Below are positions 35,470 to 47,011 of a stretch of DNA of 64,000 bases, in pieces. A program made the translations under genes and the position numbers. Positions within the stretch are counted from its first letter, which is position 1. Each line of letters opens with the position of its first letter. Source of the DNA: Aphrophora alni (Eukaryota > Arthropoda > Insecta > Hemiptera > Aphrophoridae). The stretch covers positions 13,503,092 through 13,567,091 of the forward strand of contig OY740777.1 of the NCBI GenBank assembly GCA_963513935.1, in the 5' to 3' direction. The notes beneath the pieces are model-generated. The model saw only the letters and a list, made by a program, of their open reading frames with translations, made no database searches and had not been told where the DNA came from.

Positions 35470-37392
35470 CATAAATTAAGACCGCGTACTAAAAAAAAAA
35501 CCCTTATTTCATGGGAATATACTTTCCTAACAACTTTTAAAAGCAACCTAACCTGTTCCAGCCGAACAGATAACAGCACACAAATTACTATTTTATGTTA
35601 AACACGTCAAATCGAATACCGAACTAAACAGATTTCCGATATTTTCCAGTCGAAATAAATTACACCATCAATTACAAATATCCCGGCAATAATTTACTCT
35701 GGAAAGAAGCTTTCACTCGTAATGCATGCCGGATGATTTATGCACCAACCTGGTTCGTGCGGGTACAGGCTATATTGTAAGTTGTAAATATTTCTATTGC
35801 TTAGAACAGCTTTGTTAGTAATGAGCTTCTGTTAGAGACAAAAGTACGAAGAGTGCTTAGTTTTGAAATAATAACAAAAAAGAAATATTTGAATATATTT
35901 TTTAAACAACTTAAATATCCTTACCCAAATCGAAGTCCATGTAAAAAGAAACATTTTCAAAACCAAACCTTTTGCATTACTTGAGTGTAAATTATTTACT
36001 TTATGAACAATTCACAAGAGACAAAAAGGTTTCCTTTTTTAATGCAAACATAGGAAATATAATTTATTGCTAGTTGTCTACAACACCCAAATAGTTTTGA
36101 ATTTTAATAATGTTAGTAAAAATCCATTGCGTTAAATTGTATAAACATTTCAAAATTGCAAATATATAATAAATTTCAAAATATCCTTAATTTGTTTAAT
36201 AAATACAATTTACATTTTATTTTCGAGATGTGTAGCACAACCAAAAACGCCATTTTGAAATAGTTCAAGGTCACGTTTGTATTTTTTCAACTTTGAGCGC
36301 TCATATCTCCATTCCAGTGTGTCTGACGAAACCAATACTAAGGACCGTTTTGATGAGAAATTTAGTCAGCTATAACTTTCGTAATAAACTTTTTTTGATA
36401 TCTTAGTTTTTGGGATATTTACAACAAAAGTTTTGTTTGGGCCCAGCCAGCAGCGGTGAGCTGGAGTGTAACCATTGAAGTAACTCTAAAACCTAACTTT
36501 CCACCAAATTTCGTGTCTGGAGGATTTATGTTCGGATTCTCACGGTCTAATATCTTAGGGCGATTTTTTTTACTTCATTTTTATAGCCTGTAAGAACTCA
36601 AAGAAAACATACAGATATACCATATATCAACGTAATGGTTCGTGAGTTGCTAAAAATTAACAAATCAGCTATAAAAACGTTAAATCTATTTTTTCAAAAT
36701 CGGCTAAACCGATTTCGTTTAAATTTTAGTGAAACGTGAAAATTAAAAGATGAAACGCGTGTGAAAAATGCATCTAAACAAATATTACCGTTTAAGAATA
36801 ATTGGCAAAATAACAAAACTACAGTTTGTCCGCTGTTTCTAAAAACTCGATTGTAATTGTAGCTTTTACGGTGCGAGTGAATCAAGTGCAGAAGAAAGAG
36901 GGTCTTGGAAGTTACAGAAATTATTTTCAACACAAGAACCAAAACTATACATCTACAACAAACTAATGAATACGGTTCTGCGCATGACCGCGCCCCTTCC
37001 TCTCCGTTTAATCCAGATGCTGTACTTCTGCCACCTGATCTTTCATACAGTTCTGCTTGTCAAGTATTGTGGAGGGGAAAAGTTTCTTCCCCTCCATTTT
37101 ACTACTGTTCTTGAGAAACCAACAGCGCAAAAAAAAAAAATTTAGTAAAACATATCGATCAGGTTAGAAATATCTCGTGAATTCTCAAAAAAATTTAAAT
37201 TCTGCAACTACACGAACTAAATTAACCTAATAGTTATAAAACTTAGAGATCTGTGTGATTTTTAAATAAAATTAAAATTGAGAAAACACGAGTCAAATTT
37301 GTAAACCTTTTTTTATGTGTTTACGTTATTTCAAACTGAAACTACCAAATGTGCAAATTTGTTCGCTAAATTTTTACAAAAGGTTAGCGAAC
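35470..37392. other. Intergenic DNA
   Basis: No supported gene. A short G+C-richer segment at 35705-35775 ('gcatgccggatgatttatgc') has no clear frame. Phrases at 36230-36290 ('cgccattttgaaa') resemble the interiors of F2/F3 elements. Confidence 0.4.
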
Positions 37393-38501
37393 TACAGGAT
37401 GTCCGAAAAGTCCCGCATCGTTAAGATTTCACTAATTTGTTTTCTTATTGTTTCAGGACTAAAAAATGCTGACCATTGAAGAGCGGGTAGAGATTATTCT
37501 TCTCTGTGGAAGAGAAGAAATCTCTAATAGAGGAGTTGCAAATGAATTTAATATGACGCACCCTGAAAGTGTCGCATACAACGGTTGGCAGATTGCGAGC
37601 AAAGTTCAAAGCTACAGGTAGTGTGCTGATGCTGAAAGAAGTGGCCGTCCAAGCACTTCAGAACAGGTTGTGGAAGGAGTTTTGCCAAAAGTTATTGCAA
37701 GTACTAAAAAATGAATCCTCCATGCCAGCTTGGAACTACTTGGAACAGCTTGGGCGTTACTTGAAGCACAGTATGGGATATTTTGCAAAAGAACAAATTT
37801 CATCCGTATAAGTTACAATTGTAACACAGAAGACGATCCTGATAGCCGAATGGAAATGTACTATTGGTTTGTGACGAAGCTAATTATTATGTAAATGGAG
37901 ATGTAAACCGACATAACCTGGGTTATTCGTCTAACAGTAACCCTCACTGTTACAACGGCAATAAGGAGAAAAGAGCTGATCGCATCATGGTTTGGCGTGG
38001 CTTGTGAATAGACCGAATTATAGTCCCCGTTTTTCTTTGACGGCACAGTTAACAGCGAAAATTACCTGACAATGCTCTGCTTCTTCAACAACAATAGAGA
38101 TGAACTGCTTCTTTACTGGGATTTCCAGGGTTTGGGAAAACCAGAATCCTTTGTGCAGGACGGTGCACCCCCACACAAGTTCGTCATTGGCTAGATGAAC
38201 ATTTCCCCCAGTGGACGAGGTCCCACGTTCTCCGGACTTAAACTGATTGATAATGGTTTGTGGGGGTAGGTAAAATCCAAAGTCTACACAGTCAAGATTA
38301 GAGACAAAGACAATTTGAAATATGAAAGAGCGCATCTCAACTCTGTGTCGTTCAATTCAACGCCTGGATTAGTGACGAACATTCTCCGGAACGCGGGGCA
38401 ACATGTCTTGACTTCCACGGAAGCCATATTGAACATATTTTGCGAACCTGTATAGTAGGGCCTACTTGTATTGTACTTATAATCCCAATGGTCACCCTGT
38501 A
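37393..38501 (+). mobile_element. Decayed mariner/Tc1-type transposon
   Basis: The left end TACAGGATGTCCGAAAAG and the right end GGTCACCCTGTA form an imperfect inverted pair with TA at both borders, enclosing a broken transposase gene on the plus strand. The length (1109 bp) is a little short for an intact mariner-like element, so an internal deletion is likely. Confidence 0.75.
37466..38450 (+). pseudogene. Broken mariner/Tc1-type (IS630 superfamily) transposase
   Basis: The ATG at 37466 opens MLTIEERVEIILLCGR and ANEFNMTHPE. A one-base shift near 37565 leads to SHTTVGRLRAKFKATGS, and a further shift to AERSGRPSTSEQVVEGVL: an N-terminal helix-turn-helix region. A later frame gives DEANYYVNGDVNRHNLGY (about 37873; first catalytic D) and RIMVWRG. 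Around 38156 VQDGAPPH marks the second catalytic D, and PRSPDLN near 38224 lies close to where the third acidic residue would be. Several frameshifts and stops (for example in the regions after 37700 and 38005) make it inactive. The family call rests on these blocks in the right order. Confidence 0.8.
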
Positions 38502-39030
38502 GATTATCTCAATAGATTACACGATGGTGCTACTGGATATCAGTTAATTAGGGAAAGCAAGGAATGCCAAATAAAGCGTTGAACGACATAGATAGGATTA
38601 TATCATTGGATAATTTACTGAGTCGTTAGCGCTAATGATAATTTACAGCTTCTACAGACAGATGGAAGGCTTCGATGAATTGTAAAACTTGAACATTTTG
38701 AAGGTAGATCTACAAGGATCTGTCTGAATATTTTATTTTGGAATTGAACGGTTATATCTTCAGATTTATACTGTCTCACCCAGAGTAACCAGAAACACCC
38801 TTACATTTGACATAAGTGGATCTCCATTGCCCAAAAATACACTTTGAGAATTTCATTCAAAGCCCCCCCCCCACTCAAAGATGAGACCTCATTAAGCGTA
38901 TCAATAGTTGACAGTTTGCATCAAGTCTACAAATTCGAGGTGTGGTTTTGAATAAATATATTAAACAAAAGTGTAAGGGTACATTTGAATCAAATAGTTT
39001 TCTCGTTTTTTCAACTCGATTGTTTTCTCC
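38502..39030. other. Intergenic DNA
   Basis: No recognised feature except a C-run at about 38863. Confidence 0.45.
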
Positions 39031-39690
39031 TTGTCGTTTAAACTCGAAAAACCTCTCGGACATCACCGGCGAAAACTAAAACTCCTATTCTTCGAATACA
39101 CTAATTGCGGCAGGATCGTAAAAGAACAAGTGTTGGTCGAGAGAAACCTGATAGGAAAGATGAATGGGAAGGATCTAACCCAAGACTACATGAAAAAGGT
39201 GTAGACCCAGCTAGGTAGCTTCGGGTTTGAAAATTGAAAAATGAAACTTGAAGATTTTATGAAGTTTAAATGAAAAATATTTTCGTAAAATTCATGTTTT
39301 GAAAATTAAATCGTAAAAAACGCCTTTTCAACACTTTCACCCCTCCTCTTAAAAAAAGACTCTTAAGAAAAATTCGGGGAAGAAGCCATTTTTTTAAACT
39401 TTGTAATATTCTATTTTTTGAGAGAGAATTTAAAGTTGTTTCGAAAATTATTTGTAACATTTATAATTTATATATCAACTGAGTTCTAATTAAAACACAG
39501 ACAAACAACTACCCTCATGTGCTTGGCAATGCTGACTGAACCTATCTCAATCTACACACCTTTCTCATATAGTGGGTTAGATCTCTCTGTGGTATCTTTC
39601 CTATCAGATCTCTCTTGACCAACTCTTGGTCTCTGCACACCCAAATCATATGTATTGTTTTTTGAGGTTTTTGTCTTTAAACAACATTAA
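39031..39690. mobile_element. Family F1 element, compact paired copy
   Basis: A plus end (39031-39235; 'cgtttaaactcgaaaaacc', 'gaatacactaattgcgg', 'ggatctaacccaagactac') faces a minus end (39516-39690; 'cctatcagatctctcttgac', 'tgtctttaaacaac'). The centre has 'aaattcatgttttgaaaat' and 'ttgtaatattctattttttg', which recur in the neighbour at 39890-41570. At about 660 bp it is the shortest complete F1 copy. Confidence 0.65.
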
Positions 39691-39890
39691 AAAAATAAGC
39701 ATTTCTCAGCTTCGTTATATGAAACTTTTTATTAAATTTATTTTCGTGTCCTTTATCAGGTAGCAAATTATTTCTTTTCCTTCCTGGAACACCCTGTATA
39801 TATAGACAATGAATGAGAGGGAGCTAACGTTTGGGATTTTGTCCAAATATGATAGACTTGTCTCCTGACCGTCAAATATTTTAAATTGTT
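39690..39890 (+). repeat. Fragment ending CCTGGAACACCCTGTATA
   Basis: 'tttcttttccttcctggaac' and 'accctgta' recur at 41645-41690 right after another F1 copy, so this fragment and F1 right ends are associated. Its identity is unknown. Confidence 0.4.
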
Positions 39891-40269
39891 GTAACGCGAG
39901 TGTCTGTTACTCGAATACTCTAATAGCGTCAGAGTCAGAAAACAACAACATTTGGTCAAGAGAGAACAGATAGAAAATGAAGGAGAGGAATCTAACGCTA
40001 GACTATAGGCCTAAGTAAAACAGTGTAGATCCAGCTAGGTTCCCTCGGGATTGCCAAGGCCGTACTCGCTAAAATGAGACCCCTGAGGGTTTAATAAACT
40101 TTAAATGTTGCATGAAACATATTTTTGTAAAATTTATAGTTTGAGAAATAATCGTAAAAACAAAGGTTTTTCAACAATCCCTCCTTTAAAAACGACTCTT
40201 GCGCAAAAGGAGTAGGCCCTACCTGTACATTTTTTTATGAAGAAAAATTACTTTATATCAGTTTCAGCA

Positions 40270-40302
<33 letters not shown>

Positions 40303-40398
40303 GTAATATTTTTAATCTTTTTGAGAGTGATTTGAAGCTATTTTTGTATTTATTTGCAAAATTTATAATTTGTACATGAATTGAGTTATGAGCTATCC

Positions 40399-41075
40399 TA
40401 ACACTCCTAATATAAAAAGTGTAATAAATTCAATAAATATGATAAAATCTTTTTTTTTAAACACAAAATAAGATTTAATAAATCAGTTAATATACCCTAG
40501 TGGTCCAATATTAATGTTTGTATCAATTAATTAGTGTTTTTTATTTTATTTACTTATGGTAACACTCATGACATTTATAGGTGCACTGTTTTTGTAAAAG
40601 TTTTAGAAAATGAAAATTAAGGGGTAAACTCGAAGAATTTGTGTTGTATGGTATTTATGAATATACATGGATAAAATCTCTTTACAAACTGTTAGATTTT
40701 TCAGGAGTGTTACCAGTCAAGACTGTTACCTTAAAAAAGTAACACTCCTGACTTTAGTGATTAAATTATCACTAGATGGGGATTATGTTGTGATGTACTT
40801 AATTAAAAATGGCGAAAAAGGTGATAGTTTTACCGCTGATGAAAGTGATGAATCGCCAATTGACTTTAAACATGTGAAAGCGATACTGCCACAACCTAAA
40901 TTGGTGAAGAAATGAGAACGTCTTATTTACCAGTTTCCTTTTAGTTTGAATGAAGACCTTAAATAGACAAATACATTGAAAATATTTTGTTTGTCAAAAC
41001 TTTCTGTAAACTAGTTTAAATACATCAATTCTTTATACCTATTTCAGGAGTGTTACTTATTGTCATGAGTGTTAC
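40399..41075 (+). mobile_element. Possible transposon relic with GTAACACTCCTGA motif array
   Basis: GTAACACTC(C/A)TGA or its complement occurs at about 40399, 40558, 40701, 40739, 41044 and 41062, in both orientations, and the outermost copies face inward like degenerate terminal repeats. Between them is an open frame (40667-40915). The layout parallels the subterminal motif arrays of the intact Tigger-type element. Confidence 0.4.
40667..40915 (+). pseudogene. C-terminal remnant of an unidentified mobile-element ORF
   Basis: An 82-codon frame, the last part of which (SLDGDYVVMYLIKNGEKGDS, then DESPIDFKHVKAILPQPK) looks like a real protein C-terminus. The order 'G.YV...', a charged loop and '.ILPQP' is reminiscent of tails on some insect transposon proteins, but I cannot name the family. 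The first 25 residues overlap a TTTTCAGGAGTGTTAC that could equally be a splice acceptor. No catalytic motif is present. Confidence 0.35.
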
Positions 41076-41570
41076 TTAATATAAACAATCTAAATATAGT
41101 GGAGAAAATTCTTAAATTGTGGATTTATTTATATATATTACATGACTCAATGTATAGTTACAAAAAATATATTTAAAAAAAATACCTTTTCAATGTTAAA
41201 AAATTTAAAAATTGACTATGTTTTTACCAGACAGGTAGGCTACATACAGATGGAAAATTACCCCATTTCTTAAAGATTGTAATATTCTCTTTTTTGTGAT
41301 AACATGAAGCTATTTTTACTATAATTTTCAAAATTTCAAATTTACATCTCAATATCTCAAATGAGTTCTGAGCTACGGAGGTGTAAAACTACCCTTCAGC
41401 GACGGTAAAGGCTTATCTTTCCTATCATGCCTCTATTGAACAACTCTTGTTCTCTTTTGACCCTGACGATATTAGAGTATACAAAAACTAAAGGTCTTTA
41501 TTTTACATTCTTTTCTTCTTTTTTTTTATTTAAGCCGAAAGGTTTTTTTTTCTTTTAAACGTGCATTTTT

Positions 41571-42840
41571 AAAAAATAGACGGAAAAATAAGCAATTCTC
41601 ACACAGTTTACATTATAATTTTTATATCTTTTCACGTCCTACTTCTTAAACAATTTCTCTTCCTTCCTGGAACACCCTGTGTACGCATGAAACAAAAATT
41701 TTCATTTTATATAAAAGGAAGTATTGATTGCTACGAAAACAATTTCTAAAATCCCAACTTCTCCTTCATCACCGCTTACGACATCTATGAACCAAGTTGT
41801 CAACTATGTATTGATTGGATGGAGCTACGACATCTATTGCGTTTCGGCGGAACTTCTTAAGGGTAGCTTGAGTTTAGTGCTGTAATACCGACACTTGCAG
41901 CAAATGTTGGTAGCCGAAGTTACAGATCATTCGTATAGTAATATACTTTTTATTTTGTACCGAGAAATTTACGTGATGTCAAATGTTTGGCGCATGTATC
42001 TTTTTTTGAGGTTCCTTGAGTCAAAAAAACTATTTTAATTAATTTGTCTGTTCCTCTGCCTTATTTGTAGTGTCCTACAGTCTAAATTCGTGGACGGATT
42101 TTAATGGAATTTTGTTTATAGGGATATTTTAAAAGTTAAAAAGAAGACAAAATAATCTATAAAAATTTTAATAAATTTTGCTAAGTTGTAACCCCTATGA
42201 ACCCAAACAGGTGCTGGACTCCTTTGCTCCAAATGTTACGGTTCGTGATAAGAAAAATCGTCCAAAGTGAGAAACTGTATAAAAGACGAAATTTTTCAAA
42301 ATCAACTCTACCGATTTGGTTCAAATTTTAGCGTAATATAGAGATTAATAAGTCAAACCTGTCTGCAAAATTTACAAACGAAAAACTATTACGGTTCAGA
42401 AATAATTTATAAAAAACAAAATTAAAATTTGACTGACTTCATTAAAAACTAGAATTATTTAATCAATATGATTGACGAGAGAACCTATTATTTACACATA
42501 GGAAACAAGTATAGGCATTTTTAAATAGTCTATATACATATTTTTCATTTAATGTAGTGTTCAAAGAAGAGGTAAACCCATTTGATTTTCTATTATTTGC
42601 TTATTCCTCAACCGATTCTTTTGAAATTTGACGAACTTTTAATTAAAGTAACCACAAATTCTGTGAAAATTTCAACACACTAGTGTTTGTGAAACAAAAT
42701 GCCCCCACTCTATAGAAATTCAGTCAGACAATTAACTACATGTAATGGTTAGAAATCGGCAAGTGTAAAATTTAATATAATAGGCTACATAATTAAAAAA
42801 ACTACGGATACTAACTTGCTAATTTCTTTAAAATAAACTA
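41571..42840. other. Intergenic DNA
   Basis: 'ccttcctggaacaccctgtg' at 41650-41686 matches 39778-39800. Phrases 'ctaccgatttggttcaaatt' (about 42305) resemble parts of other dispersed repeats. No gene. Confidence 0.4.
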
Positions 42841-42862
42841 ATTACAACCAATCCTAGTAGAA

Positions 42863-42950
42863 AAAAAATATGGAGGTCAGTGATATTCGAACCTGTGACT
42901 TACACTAAGTAGCGCCTTGGACAACTACGCAAATCTGCGAGAATTGTAAA
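42863..42950 (-). tRNA. Degenerate tRNA-like relic (Leu/Ser-like D arm)
   Basis: On the minus strand TAGTTGTCCAAGGCGC resembles the D arm of class II tRNAs and CAGGTTCGAATATC resembles a B box. The anticodon arm has collapsed to ACTTAGTGTAAGT with a 3-nt loop, so no function is possible. SINE head or pseudogene. Confidence 0.25.
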
Positions 42951-43735
42951 AGCCACCTAAAGAGACCTACTAAGCTAGTTGATAGACTATGCACAGTGTT
43001 TAATATGAATTCAAAATTATCTAGCGTCTTTTACAGAATAAAAATTCACTTTTATTATTTGGAGTACATCATGATTTTTGTATTATTTTTAGAATTTGAA
43101 TGCCGATCGAAAAAAGTACTTTTTGTCCCATTTTTGCGAATTTTGTAGTCAAAAATATCGTAATAACGATCTATATGTGAAAAATAAATAAATATTTAAT
43201 AAATTTTAAATGAAGGTTTTTTAATGAAAATTTGTACAGTACTTTAAAAATATAAAAATTTGACAGTGGCGTTATCTTCAGCATGTAGACCTACACAAGT
43301 TGTATATTTTTAGTATTTTTTCTGTGAGTGGATCTTTTTTGGAAATCGATTTCTTTTCATTTGGCGTAAAATGTTGTTCTCAATTAGTCAGAGATATGCG
43401 AAATCAGTTTTTAACCGAAAACTAACGAAATGAATGTTGCTGATTCCACGGTTTACAAGACATTTGACTCTTGTACCCCTACTGTGTTTAATTTGACTTC
43501 TTATTGGCATTTGTAGGTATAGAATGGATATATAGAATAAGTAAATAAATAAATAAGGAAGTAAACACAATACAAAGCTGTTAAGACATTGGTAGGCCCT
43601 AAGGTATGTTATCTGCATATTGATTTATCTTATAGCTTATCCGCGGATATAATCTCGCTTCGCTCGTTTTGACAAAGAAGGGAGAAGGGTTGGGGAAGGA
43701 GGAAAGGGTTTTGACATTGGAGCAAAACTTAATAA

Positions 43736-43883
43736 TTTCCACAAATTTTAATTTTGTGACACACTTATAGGACAGCTAGATTCATCAAATTTGTCAGGCA
43801 CATTCAACTGCCAGTATGTCTGCCAAATTTGATGATTCTAGCTGTCCTATAAGTGTATCAAAATATTACACAATTTGTGGAAA
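43736..43883. mobile_element. Hairpin MITE, 148 bp
   Basis: The ends TTTCCACAAATT and AATTTGTGGAAA are inverted. The best-kept arm parts (ACACTTATAGGACAGCTAG and its complement, ATCAAATTTG and CAAATTTGAT) leave a 30-bp loop with a further small hairpin. Noncoding. Confidence 0.85.
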
Positions 43884-44090
43884 GTGTAGAAAATGTACAA
43901 AACGATCAATAATTTGGGTCTTTCTAAGGTATAACAGAAAGAGACACGAAAGAGTCATACAAACAAACTTGTAGTTTTCTCCAAATTTACAGGGGAAAAT
44001 GTTTGCCAAATTTAAGTTTTCACGTCGTCTGGAAGTAGGGATGAATTAAATGAGTGAGTCGTACAAGGGGTTGTAGGCTATACAGGGTGT

Positions 44091-44216
44091 TTTCAAACTA
44101 CGTTTCAAAACTTCAGGATATGTTTCCTTGGAGTCAAAATAAGTAAACAAATTTACTATTAACATATGTCCTGAAATGCTTACTTTTCTGTCTGTCCGCC
44201 ATTCAGTATTTTTTTG

Positions 44217-44257
<41 letters not shown>

Positions 44258-44688
44258 ACCCTTTACGAAATAAATTAGATATAGTGTCAAAATTCGGTAG
44301 CCTATAGGCCTACATACTTTTTAAGTGGACTTTTATCAATGTACCAAAAACCAGGACTTTAATTTTCATATTTTCAAAATGGTGAGCGTATAGGCCTACA
44401 TCAAAATCCATTAACATTGCAAAAAATTTTAAACTGCCATTTTTGAAAACATACGAAACCACGTGCTGGTTTTTGGTACATTGATAAAAGTTTAAATTTT
44501 AAAAAATATACACCAAAATTTGGACTCTGTGTTTAATTTATTTCCAAAATTTTTTTTTTTTTTTTCAACAAATTTGGCGCACAGACGGAAAACTTACCGT
44601 TTTAGGGACTTCATAGGAACTTTTTTACTTATTTGACCCAAAGAAGCATATCCTGAAGTTTTGGCACTTAGTTTAGAAACACCCTGTA
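44091..44688. mobile_element. Family F2 element, complete copy
   Basis: TACAGGGTGTTTTCAAAC at 44091 and GTTTAGAAACACCCTGTA ending 44688 are inverted termini with TA borders. Subterminal 'acttcaggatatg' and 'catatcctgaagt' are also inverted. A 38-40 base A-run at 44217-44256 and a T-run at about 44551-44565 sit inside. There is no open frame; non-autonomous. Both ends share CAGGGTG with family F3 and with the MITE at 56205. Confidence 0.8.
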
Positions 44689-45232
44689 TAACCACCTAAC
44701 CTAATCTATTTGTGATGATTCTTGCAAAAAATAATATTAAAAACATAATTTTATAACAAATGATAGCGATGCGATTAAAAAACAAGATAAAAATCGGGGA
44801 ATTCAAATTCCGACAAAAAAATACAAAATGTTCAACTAAACACTAAATACTAGTGTTTACCCTAAATACCCTATTTAGATACGTCCCTTTAAAAATTGAC
44901 TAGGTAATAAAATTATGCGAAAATGATAGACTACAAATAAAAAGAATACGTGGTAAGAGAATATGATCCCGGATCCCCTAGATTTGAAACCCCATACCCT
45001 GTGAATGAGTTGACAATTTGTTAAAATGATGTAGACAAATGGAGAAATATATGCAGCCTCCCCGTATAGAAGATAAAACCACAAAGTGGCAAGTTTAGAC
45101 TAAAAACATAACGTCCTTACAAAATAAGATCCACCAACTTTTATATTTAATTTATATAGTTTGTTTTTATAGTTATAACTATGTTTGTTAATTCTACTTA
45201 TATATTCGTCCTTACAAAAGTTTAGTGAAGAC
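44689..45232. other. AT-rich intergenic DNA
   Basis: Nothing recognisable. Confidence 0.45.
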
Positions 45233-45259
45233 CTGATGATGACAGTATTCTGTCGAAAC
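45233..45259 (+). ncRNA. Hammerhead-like core: CTGATGA, stem, GAAAC
   Basis: CTGATGA is followed by one T, the perfect hairpin GACAG-TATT-CTGTC, and GAAAC. These are the two conserved strands of a hammerhead ribozyme core around stem II. The extra T and the lack of a clear stem III and cleavage triplet make activity doubtful. Such cores occur in Penelope-like and other retroelements, so this may mark a relic of one. Confidence 0.3.
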
Positions 45260-46134
45260 TAATAATTATTCCAAAAAACAGAATAAACGCAGACGAACAA
45301 ATTCAAGTAATTATTTATTGTTTATGATATAATTGTTTAAACTTTGTAAAATATAATGACAAAATTACAACAAGTGAGGTAATTTTTTGACTAAAAATTT
45401 TAATCACGCTGTCAAGTTAACAAGCTAATTAGCTACAATTTTCCTTCCTCAAATATACGAAGTATAGAAAAACTATTGTAATCTTTTCCAAGGTCAATAT
45501 CTAAGGACATACGTTTAAAAAATATCTAAACCTATGCTAGAAATTATTTTTGTTCCGTGTTTATGTGTTTTGTCACGTTTATAATTTAAAAACTTCTAAA
45601 TGGATTATAATGAAACTTTTAATATAACGTCCGTGGACTATCATATATGGGTGTGATTTAAAATTTGGTAAAATGGAGTAATAATTTAGAGTAGGCCTAT
45701 CTGCAACTGTTAGGCTAGGTTAGGGCGTTTTTGACGGTATTTTGATTACAGTTGATTTTATTCCTTTTTTTCAATTGATAGGCGACATTTGAAATTTTTT
45801 AATTATTACCTCTAAAAGCTAAACGGCATAACCGATTTTGACAAATCTATAACTTATTCTACAAATGGTCTAGTTGTGCACAAAGAACCACGATTTTCAA
45901 CTGTTTTATAAAAACTCACCAAAAATAAAAACACTAAAACATTATATACCTTTTTGAGTTAAAAACAATACAAAATGTTGTGCAGGCCTAACTTCAAAAC
46001 AATACGTAGGATTCTTAAAAAATATTATTTTATAAACTGTACAGGATTCTTAATTTCTGTTTACGTAATCAATTTTGGAGTAAAAAGACAGTCCTAAATA
46101 ATATGTCGCATGACTAATTCATTATTTGAAATTT
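45260..46134. other. AT-rich intergenic DNA
   Basis: A short 'gttaggctaggttaggg' lies at 45710. No other feature. Confidence 0.45.
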
Positions 46135-46140
46135 GAGAGC

Positions 46141-46226
46141 AGCGCAACTCAGTTGGCAGAGCGCGCTCTTATCTCACCGTAGTTTGAACTAGTGAACAGT
46201 TGAAGATTAAACAGGTTCGACACCAG
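46141..46226 (+). repeat. tRNA-like promoter module (SINE head?)
   Basis: GCGCAACTCAGTTGGCAGAGC is a good D arm/A box (split: GCAACTCAGTTGGCAGAGC) and AGGTTCGACACC at 46213 a good B box. They are about 70 bp apart, too far for an intronless tRNA, and the anticodon arm is not recognisable. Best read as a tRNA-derived SINE head or an intron-bearing pseudogene. Confidence 0.45.
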
Positions 46227-46639
46227 TTAAAAGCGTTGATTTTTTCCGTGTTAACGCAATCTCTCGCCTTCATTATTCTAACGAGAATAAATCACACAAA
46301 AATTTAAATTTTAAGTATCTAAAAAAAGTCAGTTAGGTGTTGTAAGAAAAGTTTTTTGATAAGTGAAAAAATGTCTGGGGAATCGGGCAGACTTAAAACG
46401 TCCAACTGGCTTAACACATTTATTTATGAAAATGAATCAATGCTCAAATGTTGCGTGAGTAAGGATCGGTGTATCCTGAACAATCCTGCCTCGAGTAACA
46501 CCTCAAAATAATTAAATTAACTAAAATAGCTAATGTATTTTAAAACGTTTTGGCAATGATCTTGAAAACCTTTGTCTATTTACAGTAAAAGTTAATGCTA
46601 ATGTTAATTGGCAATTCAAACGGTCATCAAGCTATCCTG

Positions 46640-46900
46640 ACCTCAACCACAACACACTTTACGATTATTTCTGTTTACGCTACAACCTTATGCGACCTTG
46701 GGTCGTTAAAACTTAATTTGCTGCTTTTTTGTCTGACGATTCACTGCAAATAGTTTGGCTTAATTGTTGCTACATATGTTTTGGTTTTGGCACTGTGTGC
46801 GTAAACAATTAGTCATTTTGTAAGCGGAGGGGGTGGGGAATACCAGAGTACACGAGCAGCCTTGGAGCAAATTTAAATGAAGGTTGACCTTTATACTTTG
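46640..46900. other. G+C-richer unique block
   Basis: Balanced composition with 'ttatgcgaccttgggtcg' and 'gcggagggggtgggg', no repeats and no usable frame. Candidate conserved noncoding segment. Confidence 0.3.
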
Positions 46901-47011
46901 CTTTGTTTAAGTAGTGTTATAGGATGAAATGTTGGGTAAACTAAAATATTATTGGAATATATTGTCTTTTGAGGACATATTTAATAAAATAAATATTTTG
47001 TTCTGAATGTT

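Larger units (their letters stand above)
39890..41570. mobile_element. Family F1 element carrying an internal insertion
   Basis: The plus end at 39905-40092 ('gaatactctaatagcgtc' to 'gacccctgaggg') faces the minus end at 41395-41565 ('ctctattgaacaactcttg', 'gccgaaaggttttt'). Phrases 'ttgtaatatt', 'gaagctattttt' and 'gagttctgagcta' occur twice (40305-40395 and 41275-41375), flanking about 850 bp absent from the compact copy at 39031. That extra part holds the GTAACACTCCTGA relic. Confidence 0.6.
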
